A DNA stretch of 64,000 bases from a virus. Shown here piece after piece: positions 23,388 to 31,093 of this stretch. Every line of letters starts with the position of its first letter. Positions within the stretch are counted from its first letter, which is position 1. The stretch is taken from positions 39,429-103,428 of IMG/VR virus record IMGVR_UViG_3300048798_000032; one strand, given 5' to 3'. Both the position numbers and the translations under genes were made by a program. A model generated the notes under the pieces. That model worked only from the letters and a program-made list of their open reading frames with translations. It ran no database searches and had not been told where the DNA came from.

Positions 23388-25487
23388 ATGGAAATGCTGA
23401 CCAAGCACCTGATGAACTGGGCGTCGATCCTGGAGCCGAACACTCTGGAGCAGGCGCGGCGCACCTCCGAGATGCCGTTCATCCATCCTTGGGTGGCATT
23501 GATGCCAGACGCCCATCTCGGCAAGGGCTCCACGGTCGGCTCCGTCATCCCCACCCTCGGCGCGATCATGCCCGCGGCGGTCGGGGTCGACATCGGCTGC
23601 GTAGACGCTCAGAGCGAGTACCTGTCACCGTCTGGCTGGCGCAAGATCAGTGAGTACCGCGGCGGTCCCGTCATGCAGTACGAACCGCTCACCGGACTAG
23701 CCCGGTTCGTAGAGCCGTCGGCCTACATCGTGAAGGCGTGCGAGGAGTTCTACCAGCTTAAGACCAAATACGGCATCGACCAGATGCTGTCCGCCGATCA
23801 TCGCGTCCTCTGCTGGAAGATCACGGGCCGCGCTAGGTGCCGGGTCATGATGGTGATCCCCGCCGCTGATTTCGCGGCTGAGCACGCTCGACTGAGGCAG
23901 GGATTCAAGGCGGAGTTCAAGACTACGTTCACGCCGGACTTGGATACCAAAGTCGATCTGAGTGATGCGCAGATTCGGGTGCAGGTCATGGCAAACGCCG
24001 ACAGCACCTTGAATCACGGGGCAGCCGTCCTTCATCTCCAGAAGGAACGCAAGATCACGCGCGCCCGGCAACTCCTCGCTGATGCCGGTATCGCCTGGAC
24101 AGAAAACGCCAACCGGGACGGCACCGCGACCATCCGGTTCCACGCGCCGATCGCGGAGAAGTCCTACGAGCCATTCTGGGAAGCGTCGGCCGCGCAACTT
24201 GCGGTGATCGCGGAGGAATGCTTGCTCTGGGATGGCAATCTGGATGACCGCTGCTTCTACACCAGAACCCGCGCCGAAGCCGACTTCATCCAGTACGCGT
24301 TCACGGCCTGCGGCTACCGCGCCGTGCTCCGCTCGGATGACCACTACCGGGATGGACAGCCCGACTACCGCGTGTTTGCCAACACCAACACCATGATCAG
24401 CATGAGTGGTGTTCCCAAAACCGAGATCACCACAGAGCCAAGCCCCGACGGCTACGCCTACTGTTTCACCGTCCCGTCGGGCTTCTGGGTGATGCGCAGG
24501 GGTGGCAACGTGGCCATGACCGGCAACTGCGGTATGCATGCCGTTCAGACGAGCCTGACTGCGGCCGACGTCCGCAAGCAGGGCGACCTGGCCGCGCTCC
24601 GTGAGGCGATCGAGGGCGCGATACCGCTGTCGGCAGGCAAGTACAACGAATCCGTCTACGACCCCGAGACCGACGAGCGCATAGCGGAGCTGGAGCAGAA
24701 AGACGGTGCAGCGAGCGCGGAGCAGATAGCGCCGAACTGGCGGCTTCAGCTCGGTTCCCTCGGTTCGGGTAACCACTTCATCGAGGTCAGTCTTGACGAG
24801 CATGGATCTGTGTGGCTGTTCCTGCACTCGGGTTCCCGTGGCGTTGGCAACAAGCTTGCCGTACGGCACATCAAGATCGCCCAGCAGCAGGCGAAGAAGT
24901 GGTGGATCGGCCTGCCTGACCCGGACTTGGCCTACCTCGTGGAAGGCACCGATGAGTTCTGGGCTTACATTCGCGACCTGCGGTGGGCACAGCATTTCGC
25001 TCTGCTGAACCGGCAGGAGATGATGCACCGCGTCATGCTCTGCGTGGATGCCTGGTACGGGCACCCGATCACCGGTCTCCAGGTAGTGCAGTGTCACCAC
25101 AACTACACCGAGCGCGAGAAGCATTTCGGCAAGGATGTCTGGCTCAGCCGTAAGGGCGCGATCGACGCGAGTGACGGCAAGCTCGGCCTCATCCCCGGCT
25201 CGATGGGCACGCGCTCCTATGTGGTCCGGGGGAAGGGCAACCGCCAGTCGCTCAACTCCTCGCCACACGGTGCCGGGCGCCAGCATTCACGTTCGGCCGC
25301 CCGCAGGACGTTCACCCGTGCCGAGCTGGACGCCGCGATGGAAGGTATCGAGTGGGGCCGCTCAGATGCGTTCCTGGACGAGATTCCCGGGGCCTACAAG
25401 GACGTTGACGTGGTGATGGCCGACGCCGCAGACCTCGTTGAGCCAATCCACACGCTGCGGCAGATCGTAAACGTGAAGGGCGATTGA
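23388..25487 (+). CDS. rtcB: RtcB-type RNA ligase with intein
   Basis: The 699-aa precursor is a GTP- and Mn-dependent 3'-phosphate RNA ligase. The N-extein has LMPDAHLGKGSTVGSVIPT and GVDIG. The C-extein resumes at CGMHAVQ, then SLGSGNHFIE, FLHSGSRGVGNK and SSPHGAGRQHSRSAARRTF, whose His is the expected guanylation site. A 310-residue intein splits the DIG/CGM motif, so the metal-binding Cys becomes the +1 residue. After splicing the enzyme would be 389 aa. ATG 23388 follows GGAGAG. RtcB joins cleaved tRNAs and other RNAs; a Ro60 gene and two tRNA genes are also in this genome. Confidence 0.92.
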   Translation: MEMLTKHLMNWASILEPNTLEQARRTSEMPFIHPWVALMPDAHLGKGSTVGSVIPTLGAIMPAAVGVDIGCVDAQSEYLSPSGWRKISEYRGGPVMQYEPLTGLARFVEPSAYIVKACEEFYQLKTKYGIDQMLSADHRVLCWKITGRARCRVMMVIPAADFAAEHARLRQGFKAEFKTTFTPDLDTKVDLSDAQIRVQVMANADSTLNHGAAVLHLQKERKITRARQLLADAGIAWTENANRDGTATIRFHAPIAEKSYEPFWEASAAQLAVIAEECLLWDGNLDDRCFYTRTRAEADFIQYAFTACGYRAVLRSDDHYRDGQPDYRVFANTNTMISMSGVPKTEITTEPSPDGYAYCFTVPSGFWVMRRGGNVAMTGNCGMHAVQTSLTAADVRKQGDLAALREAIEGAIPLSAGKYNESVYDPETDERIAELEQKDGAASAEQIAPNWRLQLGSLGSGNHFIEVSLDEHGSVWLFLHSGSRGVGNKLAVRHIKIAQQQAKKWWIGLPDPDLAYLVEGTDEFWAYIRDLRWAQHFALLNRQEMMHRVMLCVDAWYGHPITGLQVVQCHHNYTEREKHFGKDVWLSRKGAIDASDGKLGLIPGSMGTRSYVVRGKGNRQSLNSSPHGAGRQHSRSAARRTFTRAELDAAMEGIEWGRSDAFLDEIPGAYKDVDVVMADAADLVEPIHTLRQIVNVKGD
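23598..24527 (+). other. intein in RtcB with LAGLIDADG-like domain
   Basis: It starts at Cys (CVDAQSEYLSPSGWRKI, block A) and ends FTVPSGFWVMRRGGNVAMTGN before the +1 Cys. Block B-like SADHRVLCW is present. The middle holds ECLLWDGNLDD, resembling one LAGLIDADG homing-endonuclease motif. The penultimate residue is Gly rather than the usual His, a known but less common variant. As I recall, the archaeal RtcB intein of Pyrococcus sits at the same conserved Cys. Confidence 0.88.
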
Positions 25488-25534
25488 CGGGCGCGCTGTT
25501 ACGATAGAACCGATCACGCGAGAGGAGGCGCACC

Positions 25535-25594
25535 ATGCGGCAGGCAACCAGCACCGCGAGTGCCTTCTCCCGACCGCGACCCACACACCGCTAA
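25535..25594 (+). CDS. 19-aa leader-type ORF before the tRNAs
   Basis: A strong GAGAGGAGG ribosome site stands before ATG 25535, and the product is basic (MRQATSTASAFSRPRPTHR). It ends five bases before tRNA-Pro. It may be a small peptide gene or the residue of a deleted gene start. Confidence 0.35.
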   Translation: MRQATSTASAFSRPRPTHR

Positions 25595-25599
25595 GCCAG

Positions 25600-25673
25600 T
25601 GGGGTGTGGGGAAGTTTGGTATCCCGCGTGATTTGGGATCACGAGATCGCCGGTTCGACTCCGGTCACCCCGA
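25600..25673 (+). tRNA. tRNA-Pro (anticodon UGG)
   Basis: A full cloverleaf is visible: acceptor TGGGGTG/CACCCCG (first pair T-G), D stem GGGA/TCCC with GG in the loop, anticodon stem CGTGA/TCACG with loop TTTGGGA (anticodon TGG), 5-nt variable loop, and T stem GCCGG/CCGGT with loop TTCGACT. The discriminator is A and no CCA is encoded. Confidence 0.88.
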
Positions 25674-25717
25674 CGCATCAGCCGCTCGCCGCTGAGATTG
25701 TTATCCTGAAACCACAA

Positions 25718-25790
25718 TGCCGGGTCGGCTAATCAGGCAGGCCACGTGATTCTGGGTCACGGCGTTGGGGTTCGAATCCCTGCCCGGCAG
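25718..25790 (+). tRNA. tRNA-Gln (anticodon CUG)
   Basis: Acceptor TGCCGGG/CCCGGCA (7 bp), D stem GGCT/GGCC, anticodon stem CGTGA/TCACG with loop TTCTGGG (anticodon CTG), 4-nt variable loop, T stem TGGGG/CCCTG (two wobble pairs) and T loop TTCGAAT. No CCA is encoded. Its anticodon stem is identical to that of the neighbouring tRNA-Pro. Confidence 0.85.
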
Positions 25791-25791
25791 C

Positions 25792-25858
25792 TTGAACATC
25801 CAAGTTACGTTGAACCTTCACGGCCTAGGTTCAAGTTTCAGGCCCGGAAGCTGAACCT
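25792..25858. promoter_or_regulatory. candidate attachment-site repeats beside integrase 1
   Basis: Between tRNA-Gln and the end of integrase 1 lie direct repeats TTGAACAT (25792-25799), TTGAACCT (25810-25817) and CTGAACCT (25851-25858), plus the inverted copy AGGTTCAA (25827-25834), which also makes an 8-bp hairpin. Such repeats fit integrase arm-type sites of an attP; the hairpin could also terminate the tRNA transcript. The rest of the 25.79-25.94 kb gap shows nothing else. Confidence 0.4.
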
Positions 25859-25939
25859 TCAGCCTCTCGACAGCGCCGCATGCAGCCGGTACACAGGGTT
25901 GTTCTCCAGGCCCTCCGCATGGTGGATGTACCGCTGGAC

Positions 25940-26929
25940 TCATCCCTCAGACCTCGCGCCGTAGCGAGTGGCCAGCACGTGCGCAGGATGCCTATCCAGG
26001 TTGTGCCGGGCCCGGTCGTAGCGGCGCGTTGTCCGCGGATCAGCATGGCCCATCGCGTCCTGGAGATCTCGCAGGTTGCCCCCAGCGTCCAGGTAGTCGG
26101 TGGCGAACGTATGCCGCAGCGAGTGGGGGGATAGCTGCCCAGCGGACGGAATATTGGCATTTCGGGCAAGCCGCTGGACGAGCTGGCGAATGTAGGCGCG
26201 GTCAAGACGGCCACCGTTGCGAGTAGCAAAAAGCGGGCCACGGGAAGGATCCCCACGTGCGGCCAGCATCGCGTCGATGACTTCGCCCAGCGCGGCGGGG
26301 AGAGGGATGCGCCTTGTGCGGCCGCCCTTCTGCCGGACGGTGAGCACCCGGTAGCCGCGGTCGCGGCCGAGGTCTTCAACGTTTGCCCCGATGGCGGAAC
26401 CGCAGCGGATGCCACCGTAAAGCAGGAGCCGGATGAGCGCGGAGGATCGCAGCCCGTCATCGTCGGCCGCGCGGCAGAGACGATCAGCCTCGGCGGTGCT
26501 CAGCCCGATCGTGGGGGAGTAGTCGGGATCAAGGCTGGGACGCCCGTCCGTATCGGCCGGATTGGTCTGGACGAGCGGCTGCGCGTCATCCTTGGTGTTG
26601 CGGTACAGGTACTTGTACCAAGAGGAGATCGCTGCGACGCGGCGGCCGATGCTTGATTCGGCGGCCGGGTGGCCATCGCCGTCAGGGCCGTATTCGCGCT
26701 GCCAGGCAACCCAGGCGTCTACATGCATCATCCGGGCACTGAGCGGACTGACATCACAGCGCTCACACCAGGCCAGCCACCGGGCAAGGTCTTTCCGGTA
26801 GGCGTCGGTGGTGGCTTTCGAGCGGCGCGCGAGCCATGCCGCAGTCAGCCGCGACAGCCGGGAAGCGTGCTCGGGGCTGACTGAAAGCCAGTATCCGTCA
26901 GGTGCTGAAAGGGTAAGATCGGCGGTCAT
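25940..26929 (-). CDS. int: tyrosine recombinase (integrase 1)
   Basis: This 329-aa protein has an N-terminal SAM-like core-binding domain (AYRKDLARWLAWCERCDVSP) and a catalytic domain with the Arg in LLYGGIRCGSAIGANVEDL, Lys in QKGGRTRRIPL, the HSLRH box (SPHSLRHTFATDYL), a His in MGHADPRTTRRYD, and the nucleophile Tyr there. All catalytic residues are present. The start at 26929 lies 20 bases after the HicB-like gene; an upstream GTG at 27004 would overlap that gene. XerC/D-like phage integrase. Confidence 0.88.
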   Translation of the reverse strand: MTADLTLSAPDGYWLSVSPEHASRLSRLTAAWLARRSKATTDAYRKDLARWLAWCERCDVSPLSARMMHVDAWVAWQREYGPDGDGHPAAESSIGRRVAAISSWYKYLYRNTKDDAQPLVQTNPADTDGRPSLDPDYSPTIGLSTAEADRLCRAADDDGLRSSALIRLLLYGGIRCGSAIGANVEDLGRDRGYRVLTVRQKGGRTRRIPLPAALGEVIDAMLAARGDPSRGPLFATRNGGRLDRAYIRQLVQRLARNANIPSAGQLSPHSLRHTFATDYLDAGGNLRDLQDAMGHADPRTTRRYDRARHNLDRHPAHVLATRYGARSEG

Positions 26930-26948
26930 AGGACCAACATAACCTGTG

Positions 26949-27149
26949 TTATGGAGTACCGGCCGAAGGCACGCCGAGAGGGGTTTGGGGTGCCCCGTCC
27001 GCACGTTCCATGACTGCCGCTACCGCATCAGCGACCGAACGCAGAGCTTCCGCCCGTGACTCACCCTGGCCAAAGCATCCGGGGAAGTACGGGCAGCCAG
27101 CAACCCATCCGTCGTCTTGATCATCTTTCCGCAGGGTGAATACGATCAT
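26949..27149 (-). CDS. HicB-like antitoxin-type protein, solitary
   Basis: This 66-aa protein has the HicB opening: strand MIVFTLRKDDQDDGWVAGCP followed by YFPGCFGQGESRAEALRSVA and a helix. HicB normally neutralises the HicA toxin, but no HicA-like gene is adjacent, and the C-terminal DNA-binding part is short. It lies between the excisionase-like gene and integrase 1 in one operon, so a regulatory role for integration is possible. Confidence 0.65.
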   Translation of the reverse strand: MIVFTLRKDDQDDGWVAGCPYFPGCFGQGESRAEALRSVADAVAAVMERADGAPQTPLGVPSAGTP

Positions 27150-27171
27150 GGAGCATCCCCCTCCGGGACCA

Positions 27172-27375
27172 TCAGGCGCTCACCCGCGCGGCTTTCTCGG
27201 CCGCCTCAAGCTCCTTCTGCCACGCGAGGAAGCTGGACTCGCGGTAGAGCACCCGGCGGCCGAACTTGGTCCCCGGTGGCCCGTAGCCGATGGAGCGCCA
27301 GTACCGGACAGTGCTCTCGGGCGTGCTGTTCAGGCGCTCCCCCACTTCCTTCGTGCTCAGCCAGCGATCTTCCAT
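27172..27375 (-). CDS. excisionase-like HTH protein
   Basis: This 67-aa protein reads WLSTKEVGERLNSTPESTVR, then YWRSIGYGPPGTKFGRRVLY and a C-terminal helix: the HTH_17/MerR-like fold of phage excisionases. GGAGGAG stands before the ATG. Its position upstream of HicB and integrase 1 on the same strand supports a role in excision. Confidence 0.72.
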   Translation of the reverse strand: MEDRWLSTKEVGERLNSTPESTVRYWRSIGYGPPGTKFGRRVLYRESSFLAWQKELEAAEKAARVSA

Positions 27376-27480
27376 GATGGCAATCTCCTCCGGGTTGCGG
27401 TACCTTAACCGCTATGCGTTGGATATTGCCACGTTGCGTTGGTAGACGCAAGCTACGCCGGGTTGTAGGGTAATATTCCC
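27376..27480. promoter_or_regulatory. shared control region of the two integration operons
   Basis: This 105-bp region separates the leftward excisionase operon from the rightward XRE operon. It contains the inverted repeat TTGCGT-N6-ACGCAA (27434-27451). A -10-like TAATAT lies only four bases before the XRE ATG, which would give a nearly leaderless mRNA, common in Actinobacteria. The site is well placed to set the choice between the operons. Confidence 0.45.
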
Positions 27481-28011
27481 ATGACGAATGAGACACGGCA
27501 GCGTGAGCCGATACCCCCCGCGAAGCTGCGCGAGATGTACGGCGACGACCCCGAGCGCATCCTCGGCCGGCGCCTGCGGGCATTGCGGGAGGAGGCGGGC
27601 ATGACGCAAACGCAACTGGCCGATGCGATGACCCGCCAGGGCTTCCCCATGCACCAGACCATGATCGGCAAGGTGGAGGCGAACCAGCGGCCCGTCCGTG
27701 TCAACGAGGCCGCCGCGCTCGCTGGCATTCTCGGTTTCGCGCTGCCCGACCTGCTGGCCGACCCAGACCTGAACGCCGAGACATCCGCGCTGCGGGATGA
27801 ACTGCGGCAGGCGACCGCGCGGCGGCTGGACGCCGAGGCGCGATACGCGCAACTGAAAGCCGCCCTGGCCGAAGTGACCGTCAGCCTGTCGGCGGCCACC
27901 GAGGAACGCAACCGCGCCGACGAAGCAGAACGGGAAGCACGCCGCCTGTACCGGCTCGCGCGCCGCCGCTCCGCAGGCCACTCCCCCGCAGAGGACGAGG
28001 CTGATGGCTAG
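27481..28011 (+). CDS. XRE-family regulator with coiled coil
   Basis: This 176-aa protein has an XRE helix-turn-helix at about residues 22-80 (ALREEAGMTQTQLADAMTRQ, KVEANQRPVRVNEAAALAGI), then a long coiled coil rich in Arg and Glu. It is cotranscribed with integrase 2, whose start overlaps its end by eight bases. It probably acts as immunity or integration repressor. Confidence 0.75.
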   Translation: MTNETRQREPIPPAKLREMYGDDPERILGRRLRALREEAGMTQTQLADAMTRQGFPMHQTMIGKVEANQRPVRVNEAAALAGILGFALPDLLADPDLNAETSALRDELRQATARRLDAEARYAQLKAALAEVTVSLSAATEERNRADEAEREARRLYRLARRRSAGHSPAEDEADG

Positions 28012-29206
28012 CATCGCCAAGCGCCCCAATGGCCGCTGGCGCGCCCGCTACCGGGACGCTGCGGGCAAGGAGCACGCCCGGCACTTTGACCGCAAGACGG
28101 ATGCCCAGAAGTGGCTGGACGCCATCACGGCCGATCTGGTCAAGGGGACCTATGTGGACCCGAAGACGGCCCGGATCACCGTGGCCCGCTGGTGCGACAC
28201 GTGGCTGGACGGGTACGGCACGCAGCGCAAATCCACCGTCAGGCAGGCCCGCGTGCATGTCCAGCGCATCAAGGCGGCATTCGGCCCGCAGCCCTTGTCC
28301 TCGGTACGGGCTTCCCAGGTGAAGTCGTGGACGTCCAGCCTCGTTGCCGAGGGCCTCGCCCCGTCCTACATCTATGCCCTGCACACCCGGCTGGCGCAGA
28401 TCATGAACGACGCCGTGATCGACGGCATCATCCCCCGCTCCCCCTGCTCGAGAAAGACCTCGCCGGGGCAAGGGGATCAGCGGCCTTACGTGGCCACCAC
28501 GGAGCAGGTGTTCGCCCTGCACGACGCGATGCCGGAACGGCTGCGCGCCGCGATCCTGCTTGGCGCGTTCGCTGGCCTGCGGTGCGCTGAGGCGTGCGGG
28601 CTGCGGGTACCGGACGTGGATTTCATGCGCGGGGTCATCAGCCCGGCCGTCCAGTTCCCGGCCGAGCCGCTCAAGAGCGACGTTTCCCGCACGCCCATCC
28701 CCATCGCACCATCGGTCACGCTGGCCCTGTCTGAGCAGGTGCGGCTGTTTCCCGGCGCAACCGTGCTTACCGGGGCGGACGGTGGCCAGCTCAGCACCTG
28801 GGCACTGGAGCGCGCTATCCGGACCTGCCGGGCCAGGGTGTACGCCTGTTCTGAATGTGAGACCGTCCAGGCCCGGCGCGGGCGCAAGTTCCGCTGCTCA
28901 TCCTGCGGGTCAGCGAACGGAACCCCTTCCCTGCCGCCAGGGTTCCGTTACCACGACCTGCGGCACTACTTCGCCAGCCTGCTCATCGCTGCCCGCGAGG
29001 ACGTGAAGAAGGTGCAGGCGAGGATGCGGCATGCTCTGGCCACGACGACACTCAACACCTACGGCCACCTGTGGCCCGATAGCGATGAGACCAGCCGGGT
29101 AGCCGTGGAAGCCGTCTTCGAGGGGCGCCGCCGGGGTCCGGGCGGACCTTCTGAGGACAGCAGTGATCATCCGTTTACATCTCCCCAGGTCAGGAAGGCA
29201 AAATGA
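28004..29206 (+). CDS. int: tyrosine recombinase (integrase 2) with zinc-ribbon insert
   Basis: This 400-aa protein has an N-terminal arm-binding segment (IAKRPNGRWRARYRDAAGKE), a core-binding domain (RQARVHVQRIKAAFGP) and a catalytic domain: Arg in GAFAGLRCAEACGL, then YHDLRHYFASLL, a His in ARMRHALATTTL and Tyr in NTYGHLWPD. Between the Arg box and the HxxR box sits CSECETVQARRGRKFRCSSC, a C-x2-C...C-x2-C zinc ribbon not usual for this family. All catalytic residues seem intact. Confidence 0.87.
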   Translation: MASIAKRPNGRWRARYRDAAGKEHARHFDRKTDAQKWLDAITADLVKGTYVDPKTARITVARWCDTWLDGYGTQRKSTVRQARVHVQRIKAAFGPQPLSSVRASQVKSWTSSLVAEGLAPSYIYALHTRLAQIMNDAVIDGIIPRSPCSRKTSPGQGDQRPYVATTEQVFALHDAMPERLRAAILLGAFAGLRCAEACGLRVPDVDFMRGVISPAVQFPAEPLKSDVSRTPIPIAPSVTLALSEQVRLFPGATVLTGADGGQLSTWALERAIRTCRARVYACSECETVQARRGRKFRCSSCGSANGTPSLPPGFRYHDLRHYFASLLIAAREDVKKVQARMRHALATTTLNTYGHLWPDSDETSRVAVEAVFEGRRRGPGGPSEDSSDHPFTSPQVRKAK

Positions 29207-29412
29207 CTAGCAGTCGTAATAGAGCTCGAACTCGTAACGGGGTAACCGTCTCCGCAGCCCAGAGCGGCGAGGTGCCCGCAGCCTGCGGCAACCATGCGTT
29301 GGCTAGCGTTGGAAAACATCACCGGGCGTTGGCTGTAATTGAACGTCTTGCGGACGGACTGCGGACCAGCCGCCCGCTTGCGCTCGGTGCCATCTTCCCG
29401 GCGGTGACGTGA
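29203..29412 (+). CDS. 69-aa protein, unknown
   Basis: ATG 29203 overlaps the integrase stop (ATGA). The product is basic at its N-terminus (MTSSRNRARTRNG), with a helical middle (KHHRALAVIERLADGLRTS). It could be a small gene or a fortuitous frame. Confidence 0.4.
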   Translation: MTSSRNRARTRNGVTVSAAQSGEVPAACGNHALASVGKHHRALAVIERLADGLRTSRPLALGAIFPAVT

Positions 29413-29867
29413 TGGGTCAAGAGCGCAGCAACGAGCAAGGGCCGGCCGGGCCGAGGTACACCCAATTCGGCGTGGCGTCCCGTATCAGTGCCGCTTGCGG
29501 AGCCCAGGTGCTCACCTGCGAGGACTGCGGCGTGCTCGTCACCAACGAGAAGGCGCACACCCGGTTCCATTCCATCCTGAGCGGTCACGCCTGGTCGCTC
29601 GCTGTGCTGAAGACGGCTCACATCGCTGATCACGTCCACGATCAGTACAACGTGGTGGAGCGCATCGACAGCAGGAAGTTCGACTCCTGGAGTGCCGACG
29701 CGCTGGCCGAAGTAATGGCCGGCCTTGAGACCGGGCCCGCTGACGAGCCAGAGCATGACGAGCGCTGCTGCATGAACGGCATCGCCCCCGGCAAAGGGCC
29801 GCATCCTGATTGCCCTGGTGTCCAGATTGGTCACGGTAATACCCAGACCAATGTATTCGGAGGGTAG
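29412..29867 (+). CDS. zinc-finger-like early protein
   Basis: This 151-aa protein starts at ATG 29412 (or GTG 29409). CEDCGVLVTNEKAHTRFH is a C2H2-like arrangement, and HDERCCMNGI and HPDCPG add Cys/His near the end. Similar small proteins are common in actinophages. Unknown role. Confidence 0.5.
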   Translation: MGQERSNEQGPAGPRYTQFGVASRISAACGAQVLTCEDCGVLVTNEKAHTRFHSILSGHAWSLAVLKTAHIADHVHDQYNVVERIDSRKFDSWSADALAEVMAGLETGPADEPEHDERCCMNGIAPGKGPHPDCPGVQIGHGNTQTNVFGG

Positions 29868-29869
29868 TC

Positions 29870-30076
29870 ATGCCCGAGGTTCCTGAAGCGCTGGATCCCG
29901 CGACCAGCAAAGGCATCCGCATAACGGCGACCGATCTGGACGCGGGCGACAGCGATAGCAAGGTCATCTGGAATGACTATGTTCTGACGTGCGCCGGCTC
30001 CTGCTACGTGGATCATGTTCAGGCGTACGCCAACGGCACGCACGTGATCACCGTCAAGGGGCGTCGCGGTGCCTGA
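29870..30076 (+). CDS. small early protein, unknown
   Basis: This 68-aa protein has GGAGGG just before ATG 29870 and short strands (SKVIWNDYVLTCAGSCYV, THVITVKG), like a small beta protein. No family was recognised. Confidence 0.5.
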   Translation: MPEVPEALDPATSKGIRITATDLDAGDSDSKVIWNDYVLTCAGSCYVDHVQAYANGTHVITVKGRRGA

Positions 30077-30347
30077 CTCCACTTCTCCCCTCGATGCTGG
30101 TCTTTCACCAGCCAGACGAGCCCGTCTCCGTACACAGGACGCCACCCGGATCGCTGCTGCGCTCAAGATGGCACAGCGGGAACTGGAAACCGCTGCCGCG
30201 CCGATGCGGCTATGGCGTGTCCAGCGGGTGGAAGCGGCCGAGGCCGCACCGGAATTCGGTGGCCACAAGGCGCGCGCTGACCGGCGCTGCACATCTGCCC
30301 GGCAGGGCGCAGAGGTCAAGGCGGTACTGAAAGCACTGGGAGGCTGA
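30069..30347 (+). CDS. helical protein, paralogue of the 30598 gene
   Basis: This 92-aa protein starts at GTG 30069. The segment RRARLRTQDATRIAAALKMA closely matches RRARLRKQDADRIAASFDTA in the gene at 30598, with the same following helix. A local duplication of unknown function. Confidence 0.5.
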   Translation: MPDSTSPLDAGLSPARRARLRTQDATRIAAALKMAQRELETAAAPMRLWRVQRVEAAEAAPEFGGHKARADRRCTSARQGAEVKAVLKALGG

Positions 30348-30349
30348 TC

Positions 30350-30601
30350 ATGAGTAGCCCCATGGATATCGACATCAAGCTTCCCATCACGGGCAACGGA
30401 TGGATTCAGGTCAAGGTCGCCGTACCTGACATTGAGGCGCTCAGCGGGTTCGATCGGCAGTTCTTCCTCTCGGTACTGGAGAAGATTGCCGCCTTCGCGC
30501 CCATCGCGCTCAATGATCCAGTTCACCCGTCCCATCCGGTCACGGTCAGGCAGGTTGACGTTCCCGAAGTCCTGCGCGGGGTCGTAGGTGGCCGGCCATG
30601 A
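30350..30601 (+). CDS. small early protein, unknown
   Basis: This 83-aa protein has a strand-rich head (MDIDIKLPITGNGWIQVKVA) and a helical middle (FDRQFFLSVLEKIAAF). No family was recognised. Confidence 0.5.
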   Translation: MSSPMDIDIKLPITGNGWIQVKVAVPDIEALSGFDRQFFLSVLEKIAAFAPIALNDPVHPSHPVTVRQVDVPEVLRGVVGGRP

Positions 30602-30933
30602 ACACCCACACCACCGATGTCTCCCGCCGCGCCCGTCTCCGCAAGCAGGACGCAGACCGGATAGCCGCATCATTCGATACGGCACGTAAAGCCATGGAGA
30701 CAGCCTCTGTCACCTGGGGCCTGTGGGCTGATGATGTGCGGGCATGCACCGAAGCACGGCTAGGCCGGTCCTATGAGCCACACGATCCCGCTGTCCTGGG
30801 TGACCCCGAGTACAGCGCGGCCCTGGATGTGAGAGGGCTGATCGGTGAGGTGATAGCCCGGCTGGAAGATGCGGCGGGGAAGTTTGCCGAGGTGGAGAAA
30901 AGCGCAGCAGCAAGGGGAGGTGGCCAGCCGTGA
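30598..30933 (+). CDS. helical protein, paralogue of the 30069 gene
   Basis: This 111-aa protein overlaps the previous stop and shares the RRARLRxQDAxRIAA helix with the gene at 30069. It ends in an acidic helix (LIGEVIARLEDAAGKFAEV). Unknown function. Confidence 0.5.
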   Translation: MNTHTTDVSRRARLRKQDADRIAASFDTARKAMETASVTWGLWADDVRACTEARLGRSYEPHDPAVLGDPEYSAALDVRGLIGEVIARLEDAAGKFAEVEKSAAARGGGQP

Positions 30934-31001
30934 CAAGGTGCGACTCGCCAGACGTAAAGGACATGGCAGCAACGAGGAGCGTGGGGTACGCTCCGGATTA
31001 G
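30930..31001 (+). CDS. 23-aa peptide before the Y-RNA array
   Basis: GTG 30930 overlaps the previous stop (GTGA). The frame ends at TAG 30999-31001, five bases before the first Y-RNA-like unit. It may be a coupled leader that lets ribosomes clear the transcript before the structured RNA starts. Evidence is weak. Confidence 0.3.
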   Translation: MTRCDSPDVKDMAATRSVGYAPD

Positions 31002-31005
31002 CATC

Positions 31006-31075
31006 GTTGCCCGGTGCGCAGGCAGCGGATACTTCTGGTGATGAAAATACCGCAGCCGTCTTGATCTCGGGCAGC
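31006..31075 (+). ncRNA. Y-RNA-like unit 1 (70 nt)
   Basis: The terminal stem is GTTGCCC/GGGCAGC (one G-U). The core is GGTGCGCAGG on the 5' side and CTTGATCTC on the 3' side, then an upper stem GGCAGCGG/CCGCAGCC with one A-A mismatch. A 21-nt loop begins TACTTC. The core resembles the Ro60-binding helix of Y RNAs (vertebrate GGUCCGAAGG with CUUGA). Smallest complete unit; no tRNA-like insert. Confidence 0.6.
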
Positions 31076-31093
31076 ACAACTAAAGATGATCAC

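Noticed and set aside
26949-27149. A complete HicAB toxin-antitoxin module
   Set aside because: Only a HicB-like protein is visible; neighbouring genes are integrase and excisionase, and no small HicA-like basic protein is present.
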